Assembly: GCF_003854275.1 (NCBI RefSeq)
Contig: NZ_QTQP01000033.1
Span: 21,682 to 85,681, forward strand
Reading direction: 5' to 3'
Length of the DNA: 64,000 nt
DNA from: Burkholderia sp. Bp8963
GTDB lineage: Bacteria; Pseudomonadota; Gammaproteobacteria; Burkholderiales; Burkholderiaceae
The position numbers and the translations under genes were made by a program. Of this stretch, positions 41,234 to 50,289 are shown piece by piece. The number at the start of each line of letters is the position of its first letter. The stretch's first letter is position 1. Under the pieces are notes generated by a model. The model saw nothing but the letters and a program-made list of their open reading frames with translations, was not told the origin of the DNA and searched no databases.

Positions 41234-42571
41234 ATGAAACCGGTCATTGCCCTCGTTGGGCGCCCCAATGTGGGGAAATCCACGCTGTTCAACCGGCTCA
41301 CGCGCTCGCGCGATGCGCTGGTCGCTGACTTGCCGGGCCTGACGCGCGATCGCCATTACGGCGAAGGTCGGGTCGGCGAGCGGCCTTATCTCGTCGTCGA
41401 CACGGGCGGCTTCGAGCCGGTCGCGAAGGACGGCATCCTGCACGAGATGGCGCGCCAGACGCGCCAGGCGGTCGAAGAGGCCGACGTCGTCGTGTTCATC
41501 GTCGACGGCCGCAACGGGCTCGCGCCGCAGGACAAGTCGATCGCCGACTACCTGCGCAAGACCGGCCGGCCGATCTTCCTCGTCGTCAACAAGGCCGAGG
41601 GGATGAAGTACACGGCGGTCGCGTCGGACTTCTACGAGCTCGGGCTCGGCGATCCGCGCGCGATCTCGGCGGCGCACGGCGACGGCGTCACCGACATGAT
41701 CAACGAGGCGCTCGAGGTCGCGTACGCGGATCAGCCGGATGAAGAGGACGACAACGATCCGTCGCGCGGCATCAAGATCGCGATCGTCGGGCGGCCGAAC
41801 GTCGGCAAGTCGACGCTCGTCAACGCGCTGATCGGCGAAGACCGCGTGATCGCATTCGACATGCCGGGCACGACGCGCGACTCGATCTACGTCGACTTCG
41901 AGCGTAACGGCAAGAAATACACGCTGATCGACACGGCCGGCCTGCGCCGCCGCGGCAAGGTATTCGAAGCGATCGAAAAGTTCTCGGTCGTGAAGACGCT
42001 GCAGTCGATCTCCGACGCGAACGTCGTCATTCTTCTGCTGGACGCGCAGCAGGACATTTCCGACCAGGACGCGCATATCGCGGGCTTCGTCGTCGAGCAG
42101 GGCCGTGCGCTCGTGATCGGCGTCAACAAGTGGGACGGGCTCGACGAGCACGCGCGCGATCGCGCGAAAGCGGATTTGACCCGCAAGCTGAAGTTCCTCG
42201 ACTTCGCGAAGTCGCACTTCATTTCCGCCGCGAAGAAGACGGGCATCGGCACGCTGATGCGCTCGGTCGACGACGCGTATGCGGCGGCGATGGCGAAGCT
42301 GCCGACGCCGAAGCTCACGCGCGCGCTGATCGAGGCGGTCGAGTTCCAGCAGCCGCGCCGCCGCGGCCCCGTGCGCCCGAAGCTGCGCTACGCGCACCAG
42401 GGCGGCCAGAATCCGCCGATCATCGTGATCCATGGCAATGCGCTCGATGCCGTGACGGAAACCTACAAGCGCTACCTGGAGAACCGTTTCCGCGAAACTT
42501 TCTCCCTGACCGGGACTCCATTGCGCATAGAGTTCCGTTCGTCGAACAATCCGTACGCGGACAAGAGCTGA
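41234..42571 (+). CDS. der: Ribosome-assembly GTPase Der (EngA)
   Basis: A 445-residue protein with two tandem GTPase domains, each with GRPNVGKST (P-loops near residues 9-17 and 185-193), DTGGF/DTAGL G3 motifs and NKAE/NKWD G4 motifs, and a C-terminal KH-like domain. It is essential for 50S maturation. A 244-bp gap with no recognisable gene separates it from bamB, and hfq follows. Confidence 0.97.
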   Translation: MKPVIALVGRPNVGKSTLFNRLTRSRDALVADLPGLTRDRHYGEGRVGERPYLVVDTGGFEPVAKDGILHEMARQTRQAVEEADVVVFIVDGRNGLAPQDKSIADYLRKTGRPIFLVVNKAEGMKYTAVASDFYELGLGDPRAISAAHGDGVTDMINEALEVAYADQPDEEDDNDPSRGIKIAIVGRPNVGKSTLVNALIGEDRVIAFDMPGTTRDSIYVDFERNGKKYTLIDTAGLRRRGKVFEAIEKFSVVKTLQSISDANVVILLLDAQQDISDQDAHIAGFVVEQGRALVIGVNKWDGLDEHARDRAKADLTRKLKFLDFAKSHFISAAKKTGIGTLMRSVDDAYAAAMAKLPTPKLTRALIEAVEFQQPRRRGPVRPKLRYAHQGGQNPPIIVIHGNALDAVTETYKRYLENRFRETFSLTGTPLRIEFRSSNNPYADKS

Positions 42572-42713
42572 ACGCACGCCCCGCAACGGCTAGGCCGTAT
42601 GGCCTACGCCCGGGCGGGGCAGGTAAAATCGGCTATAGTGTAGCGATTGGCGCCGGATCTCTTTTTCTTCGTCGCCAATCCAGATCAACCTGCAAAAAAA
42701 GATGGAGTACGCC

Positions 42714-42953
42714 ATGAGCAACAAAGGGCAATTGTTACAAGACCCGTTTTTGAACGCACTGCGCAAGGAGCACGTGCCCGTTTCGATCTATCTCGTCAAC
42801 GGCATCAAGCTCCAAGGGAACATCGAATCGTTCGACCAGTACGTCGTGTTGCTCCGTAATACGGTAACCCAGATGGTCTACAAGCACGCCATCTCGACGG
42901 TCGTACCGGCGCGCCCGGTGAATTTCCACCCGGACGCGGAAGCCACGTCCTAA
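42714..42953 (+). CDS. hfq: RNA chaperone Hfq
   Basis: A 79-residue Sm-like protein with the bacterial Sm1 (VSIYLVNGIKLQGNIESFDQYVVLL) and Sm2 (YKHAISTVVP) motifs. It forms the hexamer that pairs small RNAs with mRNAs. The ATG at 42714 with GGAG 6 bp upstream was chosen over an in-frame ATG four codons earlier. The C-terminal tail is short, as in many betaproteobacteria. First of the hfq-hflX-hflK-hflC set. Confidence 0.98.
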   Translation: MSNKGQLLQDPFLNALRKEHVPVSIYLVNGIKLQGNIESFDQYVVLLRNTVTQMVYKHAISTVVPARPVNFHPDAEATS

Positions 42954-43010
42954 CCCATCGCCGCGGCCGGCATCCGGTCGCCGCGTGCGACCGATGCCAG
43001 CCGCCACATC

Positions 43011-44189
43011 TTGACACCCGATAATTTGATCAACGCAGCGCTCGTCGGCATCGATTTCGGCAAGACCGATTTCGAAGCCAGTCTCGAAGAACTCAGTCTT
43101 CTCGCATCCAGCGCGGGTGCGCATCCCGCCGTCACGCTGACCGGCCGCCGGTCCAGTCCCGATGCCGCGATGTTCGTCGGCAGCGGCAAAGCCGAGGAAT
43201 TACGGCTCGCCTGCGAAGCCAACGACGTCGAAATCGTCATCTTCAACCACGCACTGGCGCCGGCCCAGCAACGCAATCTGGAGCGTGCGCTTAACAGGCG
43301 GGTGGTCGACCGCACGAGTCTGATCCTCGACATCTTCGCGCAGCGTGCGCGCAGTCACGAAGGCAAGCTGCAGGTCGAGCTCGCGCAGCTGCAATACCTG
43401 TCGACCCGGCTGATCCGCGCGTGGACCCACCTCGAGCGGCAAAAGGGTGGTATCGGCCTGCGCGGCCCCGGCGAAACCCAGCTCGAAACCGACCGCCGGC
43501 TGATCGGCGAACGCATCAAGATGCTGAAGTCGCGGCTCGAACGGCTGCGCCGGCAGCACCACACGCAACGCCGCCAGCGGGCGCGCAGCGGCACGATGTC
43601 GGTATCGCTCGTCGGCTACACGAACGCGGGCAAGTCGACGCTCTTCAATGCACTGACGAAAGCGCAGGCCTATGCGGCCGACCAGCTGTTCGCGACGCTC
43701 GATACGACGTCGCGGCGCGTGTACCTCGGCGACGAGGTGGGCCAGATCGTCGTGTCGGACACCGTCGGTTTCATCCGCGAACTGCCGCACCAGCTCGTCG
43801 CTGCGTTCCGCGCGACGCTCGAGGAAACAATCCACGCGGACCTGCTGCTGCACGTCGTCGATGCGTCGAGCGCGGTGCGGCTCGAGCAGATCGAGCAGGT
43901 CAACGAGGTGCTGCACGAGATCGGCGCGGACACGGTCCGGCAGATCCTGGTGTTCAACAAGATCGACGCCGTGCCTGAGCTGGCGGCCCGCGGCGACGCG
44001 GTCGAGCGGGACGAGTATGGTAATATTTCGCGCGTCTTTTTGAGCGCGCGCACCGGTCAGGGTCTTGACGCGCTGCGCGCCGCCATTGCCGAGATCGCTT
44101 CCGCGGAACACCTTTCGGGCGCGATGCCGTTCGACGGCACGCCTGCAGAATCACACGAAGACCACACGCTTTCCGAACACGGGCGCTAA
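43011..44189 (+). CDS. hflX: Ribosome-binding GTPase HflX
   Basis: A 392-residue GTPase that splits stalled ribosomes. The N-terminal HflX domain (TGRRSSPDAAMFVGSGKAEEL) is followed by a helical linker (RGPGETQLETDRRLI) and the G domain (GYTNAGKSTLFNAL, DTVGFIRELP, NKID). The start is a TTG at 43011 with no good ribosome-binding site; a second TTG at 43026 is possible, and the only nearby upstream ATG is out of frame. Translation may depend on hfq, 57 bp upstream. Confidence 0.95.
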   Translation: MTPDNLINAALVGIDFGKTDFEASLEELSLLASSAGAHPAVTLTGRRSSPDAAMFVGSGKAEELRLACEANDVEIVIFNHALAPAQQRNLERALNRRVVDRTSLILDIFAQRARSHEGKLQVELAQLQYLSTRLIRAWTHLERQKGGIGLRGPGETQLETDRRLIGERIKMLKSRLERLRRQHHTQRRQRARSGTMSVSLVGYTNAGKSTLFNALTKAQAYAADQLFATLDTTSRRVYLGDEVGQIVVSDTVGFIRELPHQLVAAFRATLEETIHADLLLHVVDASSAVRLEQIEQVNEVLHEIGADTVRQILVFNKIDAVPELAARGDAVERDEYGNISRVFLSARTGQGLDALRAAIAEIASAEHLSGAMPFDGTPAESHEDHTLSEHGR

Positions 44190-44236
44190 CCGGTCCCGGC
44201 CGGTTCGCCGGCGTCCAATCTGGTGAACACACTCTG

Positions 44237-45583
44237 GTGAACGAATACAACGAGCGGAGTAACGGGCGGCGGATGCGCGCCTTGCTGTCGATCAACGATC
44301 CCCGCTGGGGACGTGGCGAAGGCAATGGCGGGACCCAGCCCCGCGCGAATGAATCGAAGCGCCCGCCGGGCGGTGATGGCGAAGGTCCCCCCGATCTCGA
44401 CGAAATGTGGCGCAACTTCAACCGGCGCCTGAGCGGCCTGATTGGCGGCAAGGGCGGCAACGGTTTTCGTCCGGACAATGGCCGTGCCGCGCGGGTCGGC
44501 GTCGGCATCGTGATCGGCGTGCTCGTCGCGGTCTATGCGGGCAGCGGCCTGTTCGTCGTGCAGGAGGGCCAGACGGGCGTCGTGCTGCAGCTCGGCCGCC
44601 TTGCCGGCACCGTCGGCCAGGGCGTGCACTGGCGCGCGCCGTATCCGTTCGGGTCGCATGAAATCGTCGACACGACGCAGGTCCGTTCGATCGAGATCGG
44701 CCGCAACAACGTCGTGCGTATCGCGAACGTCAAGGAAGCGTCGATGCTGACCCGCGACGCGGACATCGTCGACGTACGCTTCTCGGTCCAGTACCGGATT
44801 CGCTCGGCGACCGACTACCTGTTCCGCAGCGTCGATCCGGAGCGCAGCGTGTCGCAGGCCGCGCAGGCCGCGGTGCGCGCGATCGTCGGCACGCGCAGCG
44901 CGGCGGACATCCTGAGCCAGGATCGCGATGCGCTGCGCCAGCCGCTGACCGAAGCGATCCAGCGCGATCTCGACCGCTACCAGACAGGCCTCGAGGTGAC
45001 CGGCGTGACGATGCAGAGCGTTGCCGCGCCCGAGCAGACGCAGGCCGCGTACGCCGAAGTGGCGAAGGCGCGGGATGAGCGCGAAGCGGCGAAGCGTGCC
45101 GCGCATGCGTCTGCGAGCGACCTGCTGCCGAAGGCACAGGGCGATGCGGCGAAGCTCGTCGACGACGCGAAGGCGTATGCGGATCGCGTCGTCACGCAGG
45201 CGGAAGGCGACGCCGAGCGGTTCAAGCAGGTCTATGCGCAGTACTCGAAGGCGCCGGCCGTGATCCGCGAACGGATGTACCTGGAGACCATGCAGGAAAT
45301 CTATTCGAACTCGACGAAAGTTTTCGTCGGTAACAAGGGCGGCAACAACGTGCTGTACCTCCCGCTCGACAAGCTGGTCGAGCAGGGCCGTCAGGGCGCG
45401 GCGAAAGCGGCACCGTCGTCCGGCGCAGCCGCGCCCGACGCGGCATCCGCGGCGGCCGCAAGCTCGGCGCCGACTGCTGCTGCGCCTGCCAGTGCGGCCG
45501 CGGCCGCGCCGGCGCCAGGCAGCGACGTGCTGCGATCGCGCGAAGCGTTCCGCAGCCGGTCGCGCGAAGACGATCTGAAGTAA
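44237..45583 (+). CDS. hflK: FtsH protease modulator HflK
   Basis: A 448-residue SPFH/prohibitin-domain protein. A Gly/Pro-rich cytoplasmic N-terminus is followed by a membrane helix (about 92-112, ARVGVGIVIGVLVAVYAGSGL) and a large periplasmic band-7 domain (VVQEGQTGVVLQLGRL), ending in an Ala-rich tail. With HflC it forms a cage around FtsH and limits its activity. The GTG at 44237 is taken as start; ATG 44273 would remove 12 residues. hflC follows after 14 bp. Confidence 0.93.
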   Translation: MNEYNERSNGRRMRALLSINDPRWGRGEGNGGTQPRANESKRPPGGDGEGPPDLDEMWRNFNRRLSGLIGGKGGNGFRPDNGRAARVGVGIVIGVLVAVYAGSGLFVVQEGQTGVVLQLGRLAGTVGQGVHWRAPYPFGSHEIVDTTQVRSIEIGRNNVVRIANVKEASMLTRDADIVDVRFSVQYRIRSATDYLFRSVDPERSVSQAAQAAVRAIVGTRSAADILSQDRDALRQPLTEAIQRDLDRYQTGLEVTGVTMQSVAAPEQTQAAYAEVAKARDEREAAKRAAHASASDLLPKAQGDAAKLVDDAKAYADRVVTQAEGDAERFKQVYAQYSKAPAVIRERMYLETMQEIYSNSTKVFVGNKGGNNVLYLPLDKLVEQGRQGAAKAAPSSGAAAPDAASAAAASSAPTAAAPASAAAAAPAPGSDVLRSREAFRSRSREDDLK

Positions 45584-45597
45584 CGGGGGCGCATGTC

Positions 45598-46497
45598 ATG
45601 AATCGAATCATTGCGCTCGTCGTCGCGATCGTGATCGCGGCCTTCGCCGCGTCGTCGACCGTGCTGACCGTCGATCCGCGCCATATGGCCGTATTGTCCG
45701 GCCGCGCCGGCGAGCAGCCGTCGCTGGCTGGTCCCGGTGTCCATTTCAAGCTGCCGCCGCCGTTGCAGGCGGCGACGCTGATCGACACGCGCCTGCAGTC
45801 GCTCGAGTCGGCCGATCCGCAGCAGTTCTCGACCGCCGACAAGCACGACCTGCTCGTCGGCTACGCGGTCAAGTATCGGATCGCCGATCCGATGAAGTAT
45901 TTCATCGCGACGGGCGGTGAGCCGGCTGCGGCCGCCGACCGGCTGACCGCCGCGATGAAGGGTGCGCTGGGCGATGCGATCGGCCAGCACGCGCTCGACG
46001 ATGCGATCGGCGCGCAGCGCGCGATCGGCGACTCGGCCCGCGGCGTATTGCAGGCGAAGGCGTCCGCGTTCGGTGTCGACGTGGCCGACGTCCAGCTCAC
46101 GCGTGTCGACCTGCCGGCAGCGCAGGCCGACGCCGCGTATCAGCGGATGATCACGGCGCTGCATGGTCAGGCTGAGCAGGTCCGCGCCGAGGGCGCAACG
46201 GACGTCGAGCAGATCAAGGCGGACGCGGAGCGCGAGCAGCAGGCCGTGATCGCCAACGCGTACAAGAGCGCGCAGACGATCAAGGGCGAGGGCGATGCGA
46301 AGGCCGCGACGATCGCCGCCGATGCGTACGGCCGCGATCCGCAGTTCTACCAGTTCTACGCGAGCCTGCAGGCCTATCGGAATACCTTCAAGCGCAACGA
46401 CATCATCGTCGTCGATCCTGACAGCGAGTTCTTCCGCTTCATGCGCAGCCCGACGGGCGGTGCCGCACCGGCGGCGCCCGCTCCCCGCAAACATTGA
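45598..46497 (+). CDS. hflC: FtsH protease modulator HflC
   Basis: A 299-residue SPFH-domain partner of HflK, with an N-terminal membrane anchor (IIALVVAIVIAAFAASSTVLTV) and band-7 domain (GPGVHFKLPPPLQAATLIDTRL), then a coiled-coil rich in Ala/Glu/Gln (RAEGATDVEQIKADAERE). Full length. Immediately downstream of hflK. Confidence 0.96.
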   Translation: MNRIIALVVAIVIAAFAASSTVLTVDPRHMAVLSGRAGEQPSLAGPGVHFKLPPPLQAATLIDTRLQSLESADPQQFSTADKHDLLVGYAVKYRIADPMKYFIATGGEPAAAADRLTAAMKGALGDAIGQHALDDAIGAQRAIGDSARGVLQAKASAFGVDVADVQLTRVDLPAAQADAAYQRMITALHGQAEQVRAEGATDVEQIKADAEREQQAVIANAYKSAQTIKGEGDAKAATIAADAYGRDPQFYQFYASLQAYRNTFKRNDIIVVDPDSEFFRFMRSPTGGAAPAAPAPRKH

Positions 46498-46533
46498 CCT
46501 TGGGGCGCCGTTTCGTGCGGCGCCGTCGCTCGC

Positions 46534-46725
46534 ATGGACCTGGCTGGCTCGTTGTTGCTCGCAGTTGCGCTGATGTTGATCATCGAGGGGGCGTTCCCCT
46601 TCGTGTTTCCCGTCGCCTGGCGCGACACGTTTCGTAGAATAGCGGAGCGGCCGCCGCATCATATCCGGATCGGCGGGCTGATCGTGATGGCGCTCGGGCT
46701 CACGCTGCTGCTGCTCGCCTCCTGA
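46534..46725 (+). CDS. DUF2065 (YjeT-like) small membrane protein
   Basis: A 63-residue protein with two hydrophobic helices (SLLLAVALMLIIEGAFPFVFP and GGLIVMALGLTLLLL) separated by a basic loop, matching DUF2065. Relatives such as E. coli YjeT lie in the hflC-purA interval, so this position is conserved. Function unknown; association with HflKC or FtsH would be inference from neighbourhood. Confidence 0.88.
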   Translation: MDLAGSLLLAVALMLIIEGAFPFVFPVAWRDTFRRIAERPPHHIRIGGLIVMALGLTLLLLAS

Positions 46726-46821
46726 TCCGGACGGCGCACGGGCCCGTCCGCTTCCACCCGAATCCGATTCACCCGCGGTGCGCGTGTCGTGCGCCGTGTT
46801 TCCTGTCGTAGGACCGTACCG

Positions 46822-47970
46822 ATGTCGACCTGGTTACTTCCCGAGAATATCGCCGACGTACTGCCGTCGGAAGCACGCAAGATCGAGGAGCTGCGCCGCA
46901 GGCTGCTCGATCGCTTCCGTTCGTACGGCTACGAGATGGTGATGCCGCCGCTGCTCGAATACCTCGAGTCGCTGCTGACGAGCGGCGGCAACGATCTGCG
47001 CCTGCGCACCTTCAAGCTCGTCGATCAGCTGTCGGGGCGCACGCTCGGCCTGCGCGCGGACATCACGCCGCAGGTCGCGCGCATCGACGCGCATCTGCTG
47101 AACCGTCAGGGCGTGACACGCCTCTGCTATGCGGGCAACGTGCTGCATACGCGTCCGCGCGGCCTGCACGCGACGCGCGAGCAGATCCAGATCGGCGCGG
47201 AGATCTACGGCCACGCGGGGCTCGAAGCTGATCTCGAGGTCCAGCAGCTGATGCTCGACGCGCTGCACCTGACCGGCCTGTCGAAGATCCGGCTCGACCT
47301 GTGCCACGCCGGGGTGCTGGCGGCACTGTTTGCGCGCGATGCGCAGGCGGCCGAGCGCGGCGAGGCGCTCTACGATGCGCTGTCGGGCAAGGACGTGCCG
47401 CTGCTGAACGAGTTGACCGACGACCTCGGCGCCGACACGCGCGCCGCGCTGCGCGCGCTGCCGCACCTGTACGGCGATGCGAGCGTGCTCGACGAGGCGC
47501 GCGCGAAGCTGCCCGCGCTGCCCGAAATCACCCGCGCGCTCGACGACCTCGCGCAGCTCGCGGCCCAGGTGAAGGACGCCGAAGTGGCGATCGACCTGGC
47601 GGATCTGCGCGGCTATGCGTACCACAGCGGCGCGATGTTCTCCGCGTACGTCGACGGCGTGCCGAACGCGGTCGCCCGCGGCGGCCGCTACGACCATGTC
47701 GGCCAGGCATACGGCCGTGCGCGTCCGGCAACCGGCTTCTCGCTCGACCTGCGCGAACTCGCGCGGATCTCGCCCGTCGAGGCGCGCGGCACGGCGATCC
47801 TCGCGCCGTGGGCGCAGGACGACGCGCTGCGTGCGGCCGTCGCGGCGCTGCGCGATGCGGGCGAAGTGGTGATCCAGGCGCTGCCTGGGCACGATCACGT
47901 GCTCGACGAGTTCGCGTGCGACCGTTCGCTCGTCGAGCGCGGCGGCGCATGGGTGGTCGAACCCCGTTAA
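46822..47970 (+). CDS. hisZ: ATP phosphoribosyltransferase regulatory subunit HisZ
   Basis: A 382-residue histidyl-tRNA synthetase-like protein without the anticodon-binding domain. N-terminus WLLPENIADVLPSEARKIE; RADITPQVARIDAHLL and GAEIYGHAG replace the catalytic HisRS motifs; GGRYDHVGQAYG and ATGFSLDLREL are HisZ-like. It complexes with the short form of HisG for the first, feedback-controlled step of histidine synthesis, so a short hisG must exist elsewhere. The start is the ATG at MSTWLL; the upstream in-frame extension is arginine-rich and unlike the family. Confidence 0.95.
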   Translation: MSTWLLPENIADVLPSEARKIEELRRRLLDRFRSYGYEMVMPPLLEYLESLLTSGGNDLRLRTFKLVDQLSGRTLGLRADITPQVARIDAHLLNRQGVTRLCYAGNVLHTRPRGLHATREQIQIGAEIYGHAGLEADLEVQQLMLDALHLTGLSKIRLDLCHAGVLAALFARDAQAAERGEALYDALSGKDVPLLNELTDDLGADTRAALRALPHLYGDASVLDEARAKLPALPEITRALDDLAQLAAQVKDAEVAIDLADLRGYAYHSGAMFSAYVDGVPNAVARGGRYDHVGQAYGRARPATGFSLDLRELARISPVEARGTAILAPWAQDDALRAAVAALRDAGEVVIQALPGHDHVLDEFACDRSLVERGGAWVVEPR

Positions 47971-48049
47971 TAGGCGTTCGCGGACCGCGTTTCGGCATCC
48001 ATATCGTTGAAGCGAAACGGAAAAATTCGGAATCGTCCGCGAACATAGG

Positions 48050-48055
48050 TAGAAT
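48050..48055 (+). promoter_or_regulatory. Putative -10 box of purA
   Basis: TAGAAT within ATAGGTAGAATA, 27 bp before the purA ATG. The same 12-mer precedes kup (about 50236-50247). A weak TTCGGA lies about 18 bp upstream as a possible -35. Confidence 0.5.
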
Positions 48056-48082
48056 ACGTTTTTAACCAGCTAACGAATCAAC

Positions 48083-49429
48083 ATGTCTGCCAGCGCAGTG
48101 AATGTGACTCCCGGGCGCAATGTCGTCGTCGTGGGGACTCAGTGGGGTGATGAAGGCAAAGGCAAGATCGTCGACTGGCTGACGGACCACGCTCAAGGCG
48201 TCGTGCGTTTCCAGGGCGGCCACAACGCCGGCCACACCCTCATCATCGGCGGCAAGAAAACCATCTTGCGCCTCATCCCGTCGGGCATCATGCGTGAAGG
48301 CGTCGCCTGCTACATCGGCAACGGCGTCGTCCTGTCCCCCGAGGCACTGTTCAAGGAAATCGGCGAACTCGAAGAGGCCGGCCTGAACGTGCGCGAGCGT
48401 CTGTTCATTTCCGAAGCAACCACGCTGATCCTGCCGTATCACATCGCGATCGACCAGGCGCGCGAAGCGCGCAAGGGCGCGGGCAAGATCGGCACGACCG
48501 GCCGTGGCATCGGCCCTGCGTACGAAGACAAGGTCGGCCGCCGCGCACTGCGCGTGCAGGACCTGTTCGACGCGAAGACCTTCGCCGACCGCCTGCGCGA
48601 GAACCTCGACTTCCACAACTTCGTGCTGACCCAGTACCTGGGCGGCGCGGCAGTCGACTTCCAGGCCACGCTCGACACGATGCTCGGCTACGCCGACCGC
48701 CTGAAGCCGATGGTGGCCGACGTGTCGCGCCGCCTGTACGACGCGAACAACGCGGGCCAGAACCTGCTGTTCGAAGGCGCGCAAGGCACGCTGCTCGACA
48801 TCGATCACGGCACCTATCCGTTCGTCACGTCGAGCAACTGCGTCGCCGGCGCGGCGGCGGCCGGCGCGGGTGTCGGTCCGCAGAAGCTCAACTACATCCT
48901 CGGCATCACGAAGGCGTATTGCACGCGCGTCGGTTCGGGCCCGTTCCCGAGCGAGCTGTACGATGCCGACAACCCGAAGCGCCAGGACCAGATCGGCATC
49001 ACGCTCGCGAACGTCGGCAAGGAATTCGGTTCGGTCACGGGTCGCCCGCGCCGCACCGGCTGGCTCGACGCGGCCGCGCTGCGCCGCTCGATCCAGATCA
49101 ATGGCGTGTCGGGCCTGTGCATGACGAAGCTCGACGTGCTCGACGGCCTCGACGAGGTCAAGCTGTGCGTCGGCTACAAGATCGACGGCAAGGATGCGGA
49201 CATCCTGCCGCGCGGCGCGGCCGATGTCGCCCGCTGCGAGCCTGTGTACGAGACGTTCGTCGGCTGGAAGGAAAGCACCGTCGGCATCAACACGTGGGAT
49301 GCGCTGCCGGAAAACGCCCGTGCGTACCTGACCCGCGTGCAGGAAGTGGCCGGCGTGCCGATCGACATGGTGTCGACCGGTCCGGACCGCGACGAAACGA
49401 TCCTGCTTCGCCATCCGTTCAAGGTTTGA
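48083..49429 (+). CDS. purA: Adenylosuccinate synthetase
   Basis: A 448-residue enzyme that joins IMP and aspartate using GTP in AMP synthesis. GTQWGDEGKGKIVDWL is the N-terminal GTP/IMP signature, GGHNAGHT follows, and GPAYEDKVGRR and EGAQGTLLDIDHGTYPFVTSSN mark the active site. Complete. A phosphoribosyltransferase gene follows 7 bp later. Confidence 0.98.
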   Translation: MSASAVNVTPGRNVVVVGTQWGDEGKGKIVDWLTDHAQGVVRFQGGHNAGHTLIIGGKKTILRLIPSGIMREGVACYIGNGVVLSPEALFKEIGELEEAGLNVRERLFISEATTLILPYHIAIDQAREARKGAGKIGTTGRGIGPAYEDKVGRRALRVQDLFDAKTFADRLRENLDFHNFVLTQYLGGAAVDFQATLDTMLGYADRLKPMVADVSRRLYDANNAGQNLLFEGAQGTLLDIDHGTYPFVTSSNCVAGAAAAGAGVGPQKLNYILGITKAYCTRVGSGPFPSELYDADNPKRQDQIGITLANVGKEFGSVTGRPRRTGWLDAAALRRSIQINGVSGLCMTKLDVLDGLDEVKLCVGYKIDGKDADILPRGAADVARCEPVYETFVGWKESTVGINTWDALPENARAYLTRVQEVAGVPIDMVSTGPDRDETILLRHPFKV

Positions 49430-49436
49430 TTTTTTG

Positions 49437-50033
49437 ATGACGCAGCAAAATACGATGACGGCGGCACTCGTGATGAGCGATCCGCGCAACGACGACAAGA
49501 ACCTGTGGGTAGGCTGGGATGAGTATCACCGCCTGATCGAGCTGCTCGCACTTCAGGTGCACGAATCCGGCTGGAAATTCGACCAGATCCTGTGTCTCGC
49601 GCGCGGCGGCCTGCGCGTCGGCGATCAACTGTCGCGCATCTACGACGTGCCGCTCGCGATTCTCGCGACCAGTTCGTACCGGGAAGCCGCCGGCCGCGAG
49701 CAGGGCGACCTCGATATCGCGCAGTACATCACGATGACGCGCGGCCAGCTCGCGGGCAACGTGCTGCTGGTGGACGACCTCGTCGATTCCGGCGTCACGC
49801 TCGCGCGCGTTCAGGAGCACCTGAGGGAGCGTTATCCGGCCGTCACGGCCGTCCGCTCGGCGGTGCTCTGGTACAAGGGTTGCTCGAAGGTGAAGCCCGA
49901 TTACCACGTGCAGTTCCTGCCGACGAATCCGTGGATCCATCAGCCGTTCGAGGAGTGGGACACGGTTCGCCCGCACAATCTCGAAGCCTGGATCAAGCGC
50001 GGCAACGCGCAGCGTAACGGCGGGGGCGCGTAA
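49437..50033 (+). CDS. Purine-type phosphoribosyltransferase
   Basis: A 198-residue type I phosphoribosyltransferase with the PRPP-binding loop VLLVDDLVDSGVTL and a CLARGGLRVGDQLS segment near the N-terminus. The order fits the xanthine/hypoxanthine-guanine salvage group (Gpt/Hpt-like), and placement right after purA supports purine salvage. Substrate cannot be fixed from sequence. The start is ATG 49437, with other ATGs at 49455 and 49476 possible. A terminator follows. Confidence 0.85.
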   Translation: MTQQNTMTAALVMSDPRNDDKNLWVGWDEYHRLIELLALQVHESGWKFDQILCLARGGLRVGDQLSRIYDVPLAILATSSYREAAGREQGDLDIAQYITMTRGQLAGNVLLVDDLVDSGVTLARVQEHLRERYPAVTAVRSAVLWYKGCSKVKPDYHVQFLPTNPWIHQPFEEWDTVRPHNLEAWIKRGNAQRNGGGA

Positions 50034-50065
50034 GCGCCTGCCTGCCGATCGCTGGAGACCCTTGC

Positions 50066-50091
50066 ACGGCGCCGCTTGCGGCGCCGTTTTT
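50066..50091 (+). terminator. Terminator after purA-phosphoribosyltransferase
   Basis: ACGGCGCCGC-TT-GCGGCGCCGT plus TTTT, 32 bp past the stop. It closes the long housekeeping run. Confidence 0.92.
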
Positions 50092-50235
50092 CATGGGCGG
50101 GGCGCGGCGCAGGGTAGGCAGACTCCGCTGCCGCGGATATGATGGCTGGCCCTGCCACAGCTCGCGCCGCATTGCATGCCCGGTGTGGATCACGTGGCTT
50201 TGCGGCAACAGGGCCGGGCGGCGTTTAATGCATGT

Positions 50236-50247
50236 ATAGGTAGAATA
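50236..50247 (+). promoter_or_regulatory. Putative promoter element of kup
   Basis: ATAGGTAGAATA, containing a TAGAAT -10-like box about 43 bp upstream of the kup ATG. It is identical over 12 bp to the element in front of purA. Confidence 0.45.
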
Positions 50248-50289
50248 GCGCTCGTTTTGTCCGCTCCGGACCCGATTATTACGCTTCAT

